Below, piece by piece: positions 41,841 to 50,334 of a stretch of 51,541 nucleotides of DNA. The stretch spans positions 1-51,541 of the forward strand of contig NZ_QUNS01000013.1 in assembly GCF_003387615.1 (NCBI RefSeq), written 5' to 3'. Numbering within the stretch: the stretch's first letter is position 1; every line of letters begins with the position of its first letter. Source of the stretch: Tenacibaculum gallaicum. GTDB lineage: Bacteria; Bacteroidota; Bacteroidia; Flavobacteriales; Flavobacteriaceae. The translations under genes were made by a program, and so were the position numbers. The notes under the pieces are model-generated. The model was not told the DNA's origin, did no database searches, and saw only the letters and a list, made by a program, of their open reading frames with translations.

Positions 41841-42369
41841 AATAATACTTTTTGTTCTTATAGCTTCGGTTGTGGTGTCGTGTAAAGAACCGCAGGCGAG
41901 AAGACCGAAACAGCATGGTACAACAAACTTTTATAAAGAAGTTCTTAAAGAAAATAAGAAGCTAAACGCTTTAGAGAAAAAACGTTTAGAAGAATGGGTG
42001 GCTAAAGATACTGTTAAAGAGTATAAAACTTCACCTAACGGTTTTTGGTATACGTATATAACGAAGGATACTTTAAACTCAAATTCTCCACAGTTTGAAG
42101 ATTTAGTTATGTTGTCTTATAATATAGCAGATCTTAATGGAGATATTCTTTATGAAGAAAAGGAGAGAAGCTATAAAGTAGATAAAGAAGATTTTATTCC
42201 TGCATTGCAAGATGGAATAAAGTTGATGAAAAAAGGAGAAACTATTACATTTGTCATTCCATCTTACAGAGCTTTTGGAGTAACAGGAGATGGAAATAAA
42301 ATAGCTGTAAATCAGCCAATACAAAGTACAGTAACATTAATCGATATAAAATCAAAAATAGAAGAATGA
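41830..42369 (+). CDS. gldI: Gliding motility-associated FKBP lipoprotein GldI
   Basis: GldI is an FKBP-like peptidyl-prolyl isomerase lipoprotein needed for gliding in Flavobacterium johnsoniae. The 179-aa protein has signal and lipobox (VVVSC, C18), the conserved start [11 protein letters not shown], then [15 protein letters not shown], and a C-terminal FKBP domain ([28 protein letters not shown], about 118-150). It is expected to fold T9SS or gliding components in the periplasm. It overlaps the upstream nrnA gene by 11 bp and the next PPIase gene by 4 bp. Confidence 0.92.
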   Translation: MKHKIILFVLIASVVVSCKEPQARRPKQHGTTNFYKEVLKENKKLNALEKKRLEEWVAKDTVKEYKTSPNGFWYTYITKDTLNSNSPQFEDLVMLSYNIADLNGDILYEEKERSYKVDKEDFIPALQDGIKLMKKGETITFVIPSYRAFGVTGDGNKIAVNQPIQSTVTLIDIKSKIEE

Positions 42370-43091
42370 AATTAACCAACATTTTAGCAGCTACAGTTGT
42401 AGGTTTATCAATTGTTTCATGTAGTAACGGTCAGTTTAAACAAAAAAGCTCATTAGCAACAGAGGTAGATTCTGTTAGTTATGCTATAGGGTTAGATATG
42501 GCGACAAAAATTAAAATGAATTTTGACGAAATGGATCAAGATTTATTTGTACAAGGTTTTAAAAACGGTATGGATTCTACAAACTTATTAGTAGAATCAA
42601 AAGACGTAAACAATATCTTGAGAAATTTTTTTAAGAAGAAGCAAGAAGAAAGAATGAAGCAGATGCAAGAAGAGCAAGCAAAAAAAGCAGAAGCTGAATT
42701 TGGAGACAACAAAAAAGCAGGCGAAGACTTTTTAGCAGCTAATAAAGCTAAAGACGGAGTGAAAACTACAGAGAGTGGTTTACAGTATGTTGTTTTAAAA
42801 GAAGGTGAAGGTGAAGTTCCAACAGCAAATTCTAGAGTTAAGGTTCACTATCATGGTACTTTAATTGATGGAACTGTATTTGATAGTTCTGTGGAAAGAG
42901 GTGAGCCAACTGAATTTGGAGTAGGTCAAGTAATCAAAGGATGGACAGAAGGTTTACAGTTAATGAAGCCAGGAGCAAAATACAAGTTCTTTATCCCTCA
43001 AGAGTTAGCTTATGGTGCACAACAGAGAGGACAACATATTAAACCTTTTTCAGCTTTAGTTTTTGAAGTAGAGTTGTTAGAAATAAAGTAA
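42366..43091 (+). CDS. FKBP-type peptidyl-prolyl isomerase lipoprotein
   Basis: The 241-aa protein has a lipoprotein signal ([16 protein letters not shown]19) and the N-terminal dimerisation helices of the FkpA type ([17 protein letters not shown] to [15 protein letters not shown]). The FKBP domain spans about 135-240: [62 protein letters not shown]. It is a periplasmic foldase in an operon with GldI and the cyclophilin-FKBP gene. A 15-bp AT-rich hairpin follows. Confidence 0.93.
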   Translation: MKLTNILAATVVGLSIVSCSNGQFKQKSSLATEVDSVSYAIGLDMATKIKMNFDEMDQDLFVQGFKNGMDSTNLLVESKDVNNILRNFFKKKQEERMKQMQEEQAKKAEAEFGDNKKAGEDFLAANKAKDGVKTTESGLQYVVLKEGEGEVPTANSRVKVHYHGTLIDGTVFDSSVERGEPTEFGVGQVIKGWTEGLQLMKPGAKYKFFIPQELAYGAQQRGQHIKPFSALVFEVELLEIK

Positions 43092-43110
43092 ACAAAGTTT
43101 AAATAACTGA

Positions 43111-43151
43111 TAATTAATTAGGTTAGCACTTGTTGTTAACCTAATTAATTA
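43111..43151. terminator. AT-rich perfect hairpin between PPIase genes
   Basis: 15-bp perfect stem TAATTAATTAGGTTA / TAACCTAATTAATTA with an 11-nt loop. Only a weak T run follows, so it could be a terminator, a partial attenuator or an mRNA-stabilising structure. Confidence 0.5.
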
Positions 43152-43178
43152 TTTATAAGAGAATATAAAACGAAATAA

Positions 43179-44237
43179 ATGAAATTATTTAAAACTTTAC
43201 TTGTAGTGCTTGTAGTGCTTGTAGTGCTTACATCATGTAAATCGGCTAAATACCCTAGTCTAGAAAATGGATTGTATGCAGATATCCAAACAAACAGAGG
43301 TGATATTTTAGTGAAATTTTTTTATGACAAAGTTCCAATGACTGTGGCGAACTTTATTGCGTTAAGTGAAGGAACTCACCCTAAAATGATAGATTCATTA
43401 AAAGGAACACCATTTTATGATGGTACTAAATTTCATAGAGTAATTAAAGACTTTATGATACAAGGCGGGGATAGAACAGGAACAGGTAGTGGAGATGCAG
43501 GTTATACATTTGCTGATGAATTTTCAATGGATGAAGAAGGAAAATTATTGTATAAGCATGACGGACCGGGAGTGTTGTCTATGGCAAACTACTCAAGACC
43601 AGTCACGAATTCTAGTCAGTTTTTCATAACACATAAAGCAACACCCTGGTTAGATGGTGGACATTCAGTTTTTGGTCGTGTTTTACAAGGTCAGGAAGTG
43701 GTTGATACCATTCAAAAGAATGACTATATAAAACAGATAGAAATTTTAAGAATAGGAGAAGACGCTATGAAATTTGACGCACCAATAGTTTTCGAACAAG
43801 AGTTAGCAAACGTTGAGAAGAAAGAGATTGAGAGAAAGAAAAAATTAGAAGAGTTAAAACAAAAATATCAAGAAGAGCAAGGAATTAAAGATGCGATTAC
43901 TACTGATTCTGGTTTGAAGATTTTATCTTTACAAAAAGGAAATGGGAAAAAAGTAAATCCAGCGTTACCAACTACAGCACATTATACGTTGTATTTAGCT
44001 GACGGAAGAAAAATTGACTCTAGTTTTGATAAAGGTGAAGCTTTTGTCTTTACGGTTGATGATGAAAATTTTCCATTAATAGCGGGTTGGAAAGAAGGAG
44101 TGAAAACAATGAGAGAAGGAGATAAAGTACGATTGTTTATACCTTCTTATTTAGGATATGGTGATCGTAGAGTAGGGCCAATTCCTCCTAAATCGGATTT
44201 AATTTTTGAAATAGAAGTATTAAAAATAGGAAAATAG
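43179..44237 (+). CDS. Cyclophilin-FKBP fusion peptidyl-prolyl isomerase lipoprotein
   Basis: The 352-aa lipoprotein (lipobox VLTSC, C20) carries two PPIase folds. The cyclophilin domain (about 30-200) has TNRGDILVKFFYDKVPMTVANF, FHRVIKDFMIQGGD and SSQFFITHKATPWLDGGHSVFG. A charged coiled linker (EKKEIERKKKLEELKQKYQEEQ-like) spans ~207-235. The FKBP domain (about 240-350) has TAHYTLYLADGRKIDSSFD, AGWKEGVKTMREGDKVRLFIPSYLGYGD. The fusion is known in Bacteroidota. The signal's hydrophobic core is encoded by three tandem 9-nt repeats (43201-43227). It is the third PPIase of the unit. Confidence 0.93.
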   Translation: MKLFKTLLVVLVVLVVLTSCKSAKYPSLENGLYADIQTNRGDILVKFFYDKVPMTVANFIALSEGTHPKMIDSLKGTPFYDGTKFHRVIKDFMIQGGDRTGTGSGDAGYTFADEFSMDEEGKLLYKHDGPGVLSMANYSRPVTNSSQFFITHKATPWLDGGHSVFGRVLQGQEVVDTIQKNDYIKQIEILRIGEDAMKFDAPIVFEQELANVEKKEIERKKKLEELKQKYQEEQGIKDAITTDSGLKILSLQKGNGKKVNPALPTTAHYTLYLADGRKIDSSFDKGEAFVFTVDDENFPLIAGWKEGVKTMREGDKVRLFIPSYLGYGDRRVGPIPPKSDLIFEIEVLKIGK

Positions 44238-44239
44238 TT

Positions 44240-44812
44240 TTGATAGAAAATATTATACAAAAAGATAAGGAACTTTTAATTTATCTTAACAATTTAGGAA
44301 GTGAACAATGGGATGGTTTTTGGTTAACAATAACTAATCAATTTACTTGGACACCATTATTTGCCTTTGTGCTGTTTTTAGTATTTAAGCAGTTTGGGTG
44401 GAAAAAAGGGATATTTACAGTGTTATTTATAGCGGTTATTGTTGCTTTTTCCGACCAGTTTACAAATCTGATTAAAAATACTACAGAAAGAATTAGACCT
44501 TGTAACACAGAAGGATTAAAAGAGTATCTACGTAGTTTTACATATAAGCCAAGGGGATATAGTTTTTGGTCAGGACATGCTTCGTTGTCTACTACAATAA
44601 CCACTTTTATGGTTTTATTATTAAGAAAATATTTTAAGCTGATTTACTTAATGATCTTATTTCCTTTAATCTTTGGGTATAGTAGAATATATTTGGGAGT
44701 ACATTTTCCAGTAGACGTCACAACAGGGTATGTTTCAGGGGTAATTTTAGGAACATTATTTTATTTTGGATATTTAGCTTTAGAAAAGAAAGTTGGGTTA
44801 AGAAAAGAATAA
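44240..44812 (+). CDS. PAP2 family phosphatase
   Basis: The 190-aa membrane protein has the PAP2 motifs: C1 KNTTERIRPC (about 80-90), C2 SGHASLST (about 110-117) and C3 SRIYLGVHFPVDV (about 150-162), with TM helices between them. It likely dephosphorylates a lipid phosphate such as undecaprenyl pyrophosphate. The start is TTG, two bases after the cyclophilin-FKBP stop, so it belongs to the same transcript. A strong terminator ends it. Confidence 0.9.
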   Translation: MIENIIQKDKELLIYLNNLGSEQWDGFWLTITNQFTWTPLFAFVLFLVFKQFGWKKGIFTVLFIAVIVAFSDQFTNLIKNTTERIRPCNTEGLKEYLRSFTYKPRGYSFWSGHASLSTTITTFMVLLLRKYFKLIYLMILFPLIFGYSRIYLGVHFPVDVTTGYVSGVILGTLFYFGYLALEKKVGLRKE

Positions 44813-44852
44813 CTTTAAAATATGTAGAATACATATTTATTTCTAATAATTA

Positions 44853-44882
44853 AAAAAAGCTTACGATTCGTAAGCTTTTTTC
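44853..44882 (+). terminator. Terminator after the PAP2 gene
   Basis: 13-bp stem AAAAAAGCTTACG / CGTAAGCTTTTTT around ATT, then a T run. Confidence 0.9.
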
Positions 44883-44896
44883 TTTAATCCCCTAAA

Positions 44897-44921
44897 AAAA
44901 AATCCGAAGCTTTCGCTTCGG
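44897..44921 (-). terminator. Terminator after tRNA-Ser
   Basis: Stem TCCGAAGC / GCTTCGGA with a 4-nt loop (44903-44922 region). On the minus strand it is followed by a run of T, directly after the tRNA. Confidence 0.85.
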
Positions 44922-44926
44922 ACTTG

Positions 44927-45011
44927 CGGAGAAAGAGGGATTCGAACCCCCGGTCCTGTTACAGACAACGGTTTTCAAGACCGCCGCATTCGACCACTCT
45001 GCCATTTCTCC
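44927..45011 (-). tRNA. tRNA-Ser(UGA)
   Basis: The 85-nt gene reads on the minus strand. It has a 7-bp acceptor stem GGAGAAA / TTTCTCC, the D-arm ATGGCAGAGTGGTCGAATGC, anticodon loop CTTGAAA (anticodon TGA), the long variable arm typical of class II tRNA-Ser, and T-arm GGTTCGAATCC. Discriminator base G, the serine identity. CCA is not encoded. It is followed by its own terminator. Confidence 0.96.
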
Positions 45012-45012
45012 T

Positions 45013-45304
45013 GAGCGTCTCATCAGGTATTCCCTGATTGCGGGTGCAAATATATGACCTTTTTTCATTTCTAAAAAAGTTTTTTGCTACTTTTTTTAAT
45101 AAAACTTAAGTCTAAAAAGTGTTGTGAAACGTAATGCTTTTGCTATCAATTAGTTTAGTGGTAAAATGAAAATTAAAAAAATAAAAAGTAAAAGAGAATG
45201 AGCCTAAAAAAGGACTATTATAACGAGTTAACCAATAATTATAAGAATGAAAATTATAGTTTTTTAGTAAATAAATTCTACCTTCGTTTAATAAATAGTA
45301 AGGT
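45013..45304. other. Gap before aroC, with possible aroC promoter
   Basis: About 290 bp of AT-rich DNA. TACCTTCG (45279-45286) differs from the -7 consensus by one base and lies 18 bp before the aroC ATG, with T-rich sequence near -33. A 44-aa frame starting at 45198 overlaps the aroC start but has no other support. Confidence 0.4.
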
Positions 45305-46366
45305 ATGTTTAACTCATTCGGAAATATTTTAAAGCTAACTACATTTGGTGAGTCTCATGGAACAGCTATTGGAGGTGTAATAGATGGATTCCCAGCAGGA
45401 ATGAAAGTTGATTTTGATGCTGTTCAGCAAGAATTAGATCGTCGTAAACCAGGACAGTCTAAAATAGTAACCCAGCGAAAAGAACCAGATACAGTTGAGT
45501 TTTTATCAGGTATTTTTGAAGGAGTGACTACAGGAGCATCAATAGGCTTTGTAATCAAGAATACAAATCAAAAAAGTAAAGATTATAATCATAACACTGA
45601 TGTGTATCGTCCTTCACATGCCGATTATACATATGATAAAAAATACGGAATTAGAGATTATAGAGGTGGTGGACGAACATCAGCAAGAGAAACAGCCAAT
45701 TGGGTTGTAGCAGGAGCTTTAGCAAAACAGCTAATCAATCATATCAATATCAACGCATTTACATCATCAGTAGGAGATGTTTTTATGATGAAACCATACC
45801 AAGATTTAGACTTTTCTAAAACTGAAAGTAATATCGTTCGCTGCCCTGATGAAAATTCAGTAGAAAAAATGATTGATAAAATTCAAGAAATACGTAAAGC
45901 TGGAGATACTATTGGTGGAACGATAACTTGTGTAGCGCAAAATGTTCCTGTTGGTTTAGGAGAGCCTATATTCCATAAGTTACATGCCGAACTAGGAAAG
46001 GCGATGCTATCTATCAACGCAGTAAAAGGATTTGAATTTGGAAGTGGTTTTTGCGGAGCAAAAATGCAAGGTTCTGAACACAATGATATTTTTAATCCTG
46101 ATGGAACAACACAATCTAATTTGTCAGGAGGAATTCAAGGAGGAATTTCTAATGGAATGGATATATACTTCCGCGTAGCGTTTAAACCTGTAGCTACGAT
46201 AATGCAAAACCAATCAACAATAAACTCAAAAGGAGAAGCTTCCGAGATACACGGAAAAGGACGACACGATCCTTGTGTGGTACCAAGAGCAGTACCTATT
46301 GTGGAAGCATTAACAGCTTTAGTGCTCGCAGATTTTTGGTTAATGAATAAAACTAGAAGAGTTTAA
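45305..46366 (+). CDS. aroC: Chorismate synthase
   Basis: AroC makes chorismate from EPSP using reduced FMN, the last step of the shikimate pathway. The 353-aa protein starts [19 protein letters not shown], has [17 protein letters not shown], the [22 protein letters not shown] FMN loop, [14 protein letters not shown], and [16 protein letters not shown]. Length is normal. Monocistronic; ends with a bidirectional terminator. Confidence 0.97.
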   Translation: MFNSFGNILKLTTFGESHGTAIGGVIDGFPAGMKVDFDAVQQELDRRKPGQSKIVTQRKEPDTVEFLSGIFEGVTTGASIGFVIKNTNQKSKDYNHNTDVYRPSHADYTYDKKYGIRDYRGGGRTSARETANWVVAGALAKQLINHININAFTSSVGDVFMMKPYQDLDFSKTESNIVRCPDENSVEKMIDKIQEIRKAGDTIGGTITCVAQNVPVGLGEPIFHKLHAELGKAMLSINAVKGFEFGSGFCGAKMQGSEHNDIFNPDGTTQSNLSGGIQGGISNGMDIYFRVAFKPVATIMQNQSTINSKGEASEIHGKGRHDPCVVPRAVPIVEALTALVLADFWLMNKTRRV

Positions 46367-46371
46367 AAAAT

Positions 46372-46408
46372 AAAAAGCCCAGATACGTACACGTTCTGGG
46401 CTTTTAAA
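46372..46408. terminator. Bidirectional terminator between aroC and the metalloprotease
   Basis: Stem AAAAGCCCAGA (46373-46383) / TCTGGGCTTTT (46395-46405), perfect over 11 bp with an 11-nt loop, flanked by A and T runs and placed between convergent genes. Confidence 0.88.
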
Positions 46409-46428
46409 TATTTTAAAAAAACAAATGT

Positions 46429-47268
46429 TTAGTAAAGAGTTAACATTGCGTTTTTATCATTATTGTTAAATGTGATAGCTGGTCCACAAGACTGCATTAT
46501 CGAAGTGTTGTCAGATCCAGTTGGAGTACCAGCAATATGAATAGCTCCTACACCAGCACTACCTTCGTTTACATTACTACCACAGCTTTCACGTGTTTGG
46601 TAGTCAGTATGACGGAAACCAATACAGTGTCCAATTTCATGAGCCATAGTACCAGCAAGTTTAGTAGAGGTAGGTGCAATAGATAATTCAAACCATCTAC
46701 TGTTAATACCAAAACCTTTGGCAGGATCTCCTTTTCTTGTAGGGAAACCAGCAGCTCTACCTAATGTGATAAAACCACCACTTTCTAATTCGTAAAACTC
46801 ATTAACTTCAATATCAGCCTTAGATTTACCTTTACCACCATAAGAAACTCTTTGATAAGTTAATTGAGAACCTAAGTTATTTAACATAACAATAGTTTCA
46901 TCTAAAGCATCAGAACCTAAAGTGCCTAAATCAGGAGAAACACTTACTGTGATAACTCTAGGTAAACCAGTTACTAAATTAGTTGTTCTGTAATGTTCTG
47001 TGTTAGGGATGTTTGAACTTTCACCTAACTCGTCAATTTGAGCAAAAGTAAAGAACATGTCTTCTACGGCAACACCTTTTTCCCCCATAAAAGTTGTTAT
47101 TTTTGCTGAAGAAGTTTCAAAATAAGCTGCTTGCAATTTTGAAACTATTTCAGGAGTGATTTCATTGACTTCGTTGCTTGGAATAGCGTCTTCTGAAGAG
47201 TTACATGCAGTAAACAAAATAACTGCAAAAGCCATAAGGCTTAATAGTTGTGAATTTAAATTTTTCAT
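46429..47268 (-). CDS. Metzincin-type zinc metalloprotease lipoprotein (HEIGH family)
   Basis: The 279-aa protein has a lipoprotein signal (LSLMAFAVILFTAC, C22) and the zinc motif HEIGHCIGFRH, ligands H210, H214 and H220 with E211 as base. This matches the dual-action HEIGH metallopeptidase / M57-like family of Bacteroidota. A ~180-residue N-terminal part includes ITVSVSPDL and AIPS-like segments. Protease of the envelope or cell surface; the substrate is unknown. Stands alone. The next gene is a divergent large subtilase. Confidence 0.9.
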   Translation of the reverse strand: MKNLNSQLLSLMAFAVILFTACNSSEDAIPSNEVNEITPEIVSKLQAAYFETSSAKITTFMGEKGVAVEDMFFTFAQIDELGESSNIPNTEHYRTTNLVTGLPRVITVSVSPDLGTLGSDALDETIVMLNNLGSQLTYQRVSYGGKGKSKADIEVNEFYELESGGFITLGRAAGFPTRKGDPAKGFGINSRWFELSIAPTSTKLAGTMAHEIGHCIGFRHTDYQTRESCGSNVNEGSAGVGAIHIAGTPTGSDNTSIMQSCGPAITFNNNDKNAMLTLY

Positions 47269-47366
47269 TTTATTGAAGGGTTTTAGTTAAAAAATCTCAA
47301 CGAAAGTATGTTTTTATGGTAAAATACGCAAAAAAAGCATTTTATTTGTAGTGATAATATGTTTTT

Positions 47367-50165
47367 ATGAGGTTAATTTTTCTTTTTTTTTGTACGCTAT
47401 TTTTAACATTTAATACCTATTCGCAAGTTGATTTTCCTTCTTATGTGAAAAAAACAGACCTGAAAAGGCTTGAAAAAAAAACGTTGAAAAAAAAATATTA
47501 TTTAATTAATAAAAAAGATCTGATTTTCAATGATAAACATATAAAAGTTGTAAGAAAATTAGATGATAATTTTTTGATAATAACAAAAAAAACAAAATCT
47601 ACAGAGTTCACTTTTAAAGGAAAGTTGTTTGATGTAAATGATAGTTGGAAGCTGTCATATAGGATTCCAAAGCTATTAAAGGGAAAGAATAAAGAAGTGA
47701 AAGTTGTGGTAAAAACAACTAATTCAAACTTGTTTTTAAAAGAAGCAAAGGAAAAGAACTTAAATATTAATGTGTTATACAAGTATAAAGATGTTCTAAC
47801 TCTTAAAGTGTCTTCAGTAGAAATAAGTAAAATAGCTTCCATGTATCAGGTTGTTTATGTAGATATTCAACTAGCTCCTCGTCCAGAGAAAGTACCAATT
47901 GAAAAAGTAGATTTAAGTGTCAACCATATATATAAACTTCAAAATGACTTTAAAATAATCAATGGCGATGGGATAACTGTTTCAGTAAAAGAATTACTGT
48001 TTGATGTTAAAGATATTGACTTAAGAAAAAGAATAAAACTATATGGAAGTGAAGCTGAAGATGTTTCTAGTCATGCAACTTTAATGGCTACTATAATAGG
48101 AGGAGCAGGAAATAGTACATATAATTCTATGGGGGTTGCTCATCATAGTAATTTGTCATCTTCAGATTTTAGTACACTATTACCTGATAACGATACTTAT
48201 TATATTAACAATAATATATTTATTCAAAATCATTCTTACGGAACAGAGATCGAAAACTTTTATGGAGCTCAAGCGAATGCTTATGATCAAAGTACAATTG
48301 ATGTTCCTGAGCTACTTCATGTATTTTCTTCAGGGAATACAGGAGAGGTAGCTTCTGAAGAAGGAAATTATCAAGGGATAGAAGGATATGCTAATATGAC
48401 GGGAAATTATAAAATGGCTAAAAATGTTTTAGTTGTTGGAGGAGTTAATAAAGAGCTAACTATAAATTCGAGGAGTTCAAAAGGACCTGCTTATGATGGA
48501 AGGGTGAAGCCAGAACTGGTTGCTCATGGACCAGATGGAACATCAGACGCAGCAGCTATAGTTTCTGGAGTAGCAACTTTGTTGCAACAAAAGCATAAAG
48601 AGAAAACGAATAAACTCTCATCTTCTGCATTGCTAAAATCATTATTAATTGCAGGAGCCGATGATATTGGTCCAAAAGGAATTGACTTTAAAAGTGGTTA
48701 TGGCAATGTAAACGCATATCAAAGTATAAGTATTTTAGAGAGCGGAGGGTATATTAATGATGTTGTTTCAAGTAATGAGGTTAAAGAATATTCAATTCCT
48801 ATTAATACTACAACAAAAGAAATACGAATAGCTTTGGTTTGGAATGATGTTCCTGCAAATGTTAATGACGATAAAGCGTTGGTAAACGATCTCGATTTAG
48901 AAGTGAGTAGTGGCGCAAATTCATGGTTACCTTGGGTTTTAGATGCTTCACCATCTCAAAGTTCGCTAGAAAAAGACGCTGTGTATGGAGAAGACCATCT
49001 TAATAATGTAGAATTAATTACTATAGAAAATCCTGAAACAGGTACATATAACTTAAAAGTAAAAGCAAATTCATTAGCAACAGCTACACAATCGTTTTCT
49101 ATCGCTTATTTTCTTCAGCCTAAAAATATTTTTATATGGAACTACCCTAATAAAGAGGATAAGTTACCAGCTTTAAGAGATAAATATGTACGATGGACAA
49201 ACAACTTAGATTTTCCAGTAAGTAAAATTGAATATTCTATTAATAATGGAAGTTGGACTGAGGTTGCAAACTCTACAAATGTTACAAAACCATATTTACT
49301 TTGGAATACTCCAGAAGTTAATGGAACAGCTCAATTAAGAGCTTTAGTGAATGGAGCATATTATGTTTCCGAAGAATTTATAATATCAGATGTTGTTACG
49401 CCAGTTGTTGATTTTAACTGTGAAGAAAATATTCAAATTAGTTGGGAGTCGGTTCCGAATGCAACGGCATATAATGTACAGTTGTTAGATGATGCTTATA
49501 TGTATACCAATACAGTAGCAAGCGAAACGGGTATTGCTATTTCAAAAAACACATTTAAAACACCTTATATATCTATAACACCAGTTTTTAATGAAGTAAT
49601 AGGAGTTAAAGGACAAACAATAAATTACAACTCACAAGGAGTAAATTGTTATTACAAGAATTTTTTAGCCTTTGTAAAAAATGAAAATGTAGTAGATGTT
49701 CGATTAAGTTTAAGCACTTTGACGAATGTAGCCTCAGTTGTTTTTGAAAAAACACTCAATGGAAATGTTGAAATAATAAAAACATTCACTATACCTAACA
49801 CACAAGAACTTCAAATAGAAGATAATGGTGTTTCTGGAGGAGAAAATGAATATAGAGCTAGAATTGTCCTTGATGATGGAACTGAAATTTATACAGATAC
49901 CATAAAAATAGATTTTCCTTTTGATAATACCTTAAAAATATATCCAAACCCAGTAATAGCATCAGAAGGAATGTTTGTGTATTCAAGAGGAAACAATTTA
50001 GATATAGAAATCGTAGATGTTACAGGAAGAATAATTTATACAAACAAAATTCAAAAAATCAGACAAACCATTCCTATACCAAATTTTAAAACAGGTTTAT
50101 TGTTTGTGCGTATACTAAAAGATGGACAACAGATAGCAGTAAAGAAAATACTGGTAAAGCCTTAA
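47367..50165 (+). CDS. Subtilisin-like S8 serine peptidase with T9SS sorting domain
   Basis: The 932-aa secreted protease has a signal peptide (MRLIFLFFCTLFLTFNTYSQ), a propeptide-like region to about 195, a subtilase domain (~200-455), beta-sandwich modules (~460-850) and a T9SS type A C-terminal domain (~857-932: LKIYPNPV, VDVTGRIIY, GLLFVRILKDGQQIAVKKILVKP). Catalytic H236 (SSHATLMA), N324 (oxyanion, SSGNTG) and S393 (DGTSDAAAIVSGVA) are clear. At the usual catalytic Asp position the protein has E209 (ITVSVKELLFD). Export by T9SS makes it surface-attached or released. Confidence 0.92.
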   Translation: MRLIFLFFCTLFLTFNTYSQVDFPSYVKKTDLKRLEKKTLKKKYYLINKKDLIFNDKHIKVVRKLDDNFLIITKKTKSTEFTFKGKLFDVNDSWKLSYRIPKLLKGKNKEVKVVVKTTNSNLFLKEAKEKNLNINVLYKYKDVLTLKVSSVEISKIASMYQVVYVDIQLAPRPEKVPIEKVDLSVNHIYKLQNDFKIINGDGITVSVKELLFDVKDIDLRKRIKLYGSEAEDVSSHATLMATIIGGAGNSTYNSMGVAHHSNLSSSDFSTLLPDNDTYYINNNIFIQNHSYGTEIENFYGAQANAYDQSTIDVPELLHVFSSGNTGEVASEEGNYQGIEGYANMTGNYKMAKNVLVVGGVNKELTINSRSSKGPAYDGRVKPELVAHGPDGTSDAAAIVSGVATLLQQKHKEKTNKLSSSALLKSLLIAGADDIGPKGIDFKSGYGNVNAYQSISILESGGYINDVVSSNEVKEYSIPINTTTKEIRIALVWNDVPANVNDDKALVNDLDLEVSSGANSWLPWVLDASPSQSSLEKDAVYGEDHLNNVELITIENPETGTYNLKVKANSLATATQSFSIAYFLQPKNIFIWNYPNKEDKLPALRDKYVRWTNNLDFPVSKIEYSINNGSWTEVANSTNVTKPYLLWNTPEVNGTAQLRALVNGAYYVSEEFIISDVVTPVVDFNCEENIQISWESVPNATAYNVQLLDDAYMYTNTVASETGIAISKNTFKTPYISITPVFNEVIGVKGQTINYNSQGVNCYYKNFLAFVKNENVVDVRLSLSTLTNVASVVFEKTLNGNVEIIKTFTIPNTQELQIEDNGVSGGENEYRARIVLDDGTEIYTDTIKIDFPFDNTLKIYPNPVIASEGMFVYSRGNNLDIEIVDVTGRIIYTNKIQKIRQTIPIPNFKTGLLFVRILKDGQQIAVKKILVKP

Positions 50166-50224
50166 TTGTTTTAAATAATATAGACTTCACTAAAATTTTT
50201 GTGTTGCTTTTTGTAATTTTACAA

Positions 50225-50310
50225 AGTCACTTCGGATGATTTCGGAACCCTACCGAAATTGTATCGAGAAGTTTATATTAACCTGTTCTCGATAAAGTCA
50301 TTCTAAAGAC
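50225..50310. repeat. Interspersed inverted-repeat element, diverged copy
   Basis: Contains the same inner stem as the element at 1334-1453, TATCGAGAA (50262-50270) / TTCTCGATA (50286-50294), plus a TTTCGG ... CCGAAA stem (50240-50257) and flanking AAAGTCA words. It lies between the subtilase and the radical SAM gene. Confidence 0.65.
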
Positions 50311-50334
50311 AATTTTATAATATTTTATTTAGGA

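Noticed and set aside
44338..44604. Antisense ORFs inside well-supported genes (for example opposite the PAP2 gene)
   Set aside because: All are shadow frames of clearly conserved genes, with no family match or separate promoter.
45198..45332. 44-aa ORF (MSLKKDYYNELTNN...) overlapping the aroC start
   Set aside because: It overlaps aroC out of frame, spans the probable aroC promoter, and has AT-biased composition expected of non-coding DNA.
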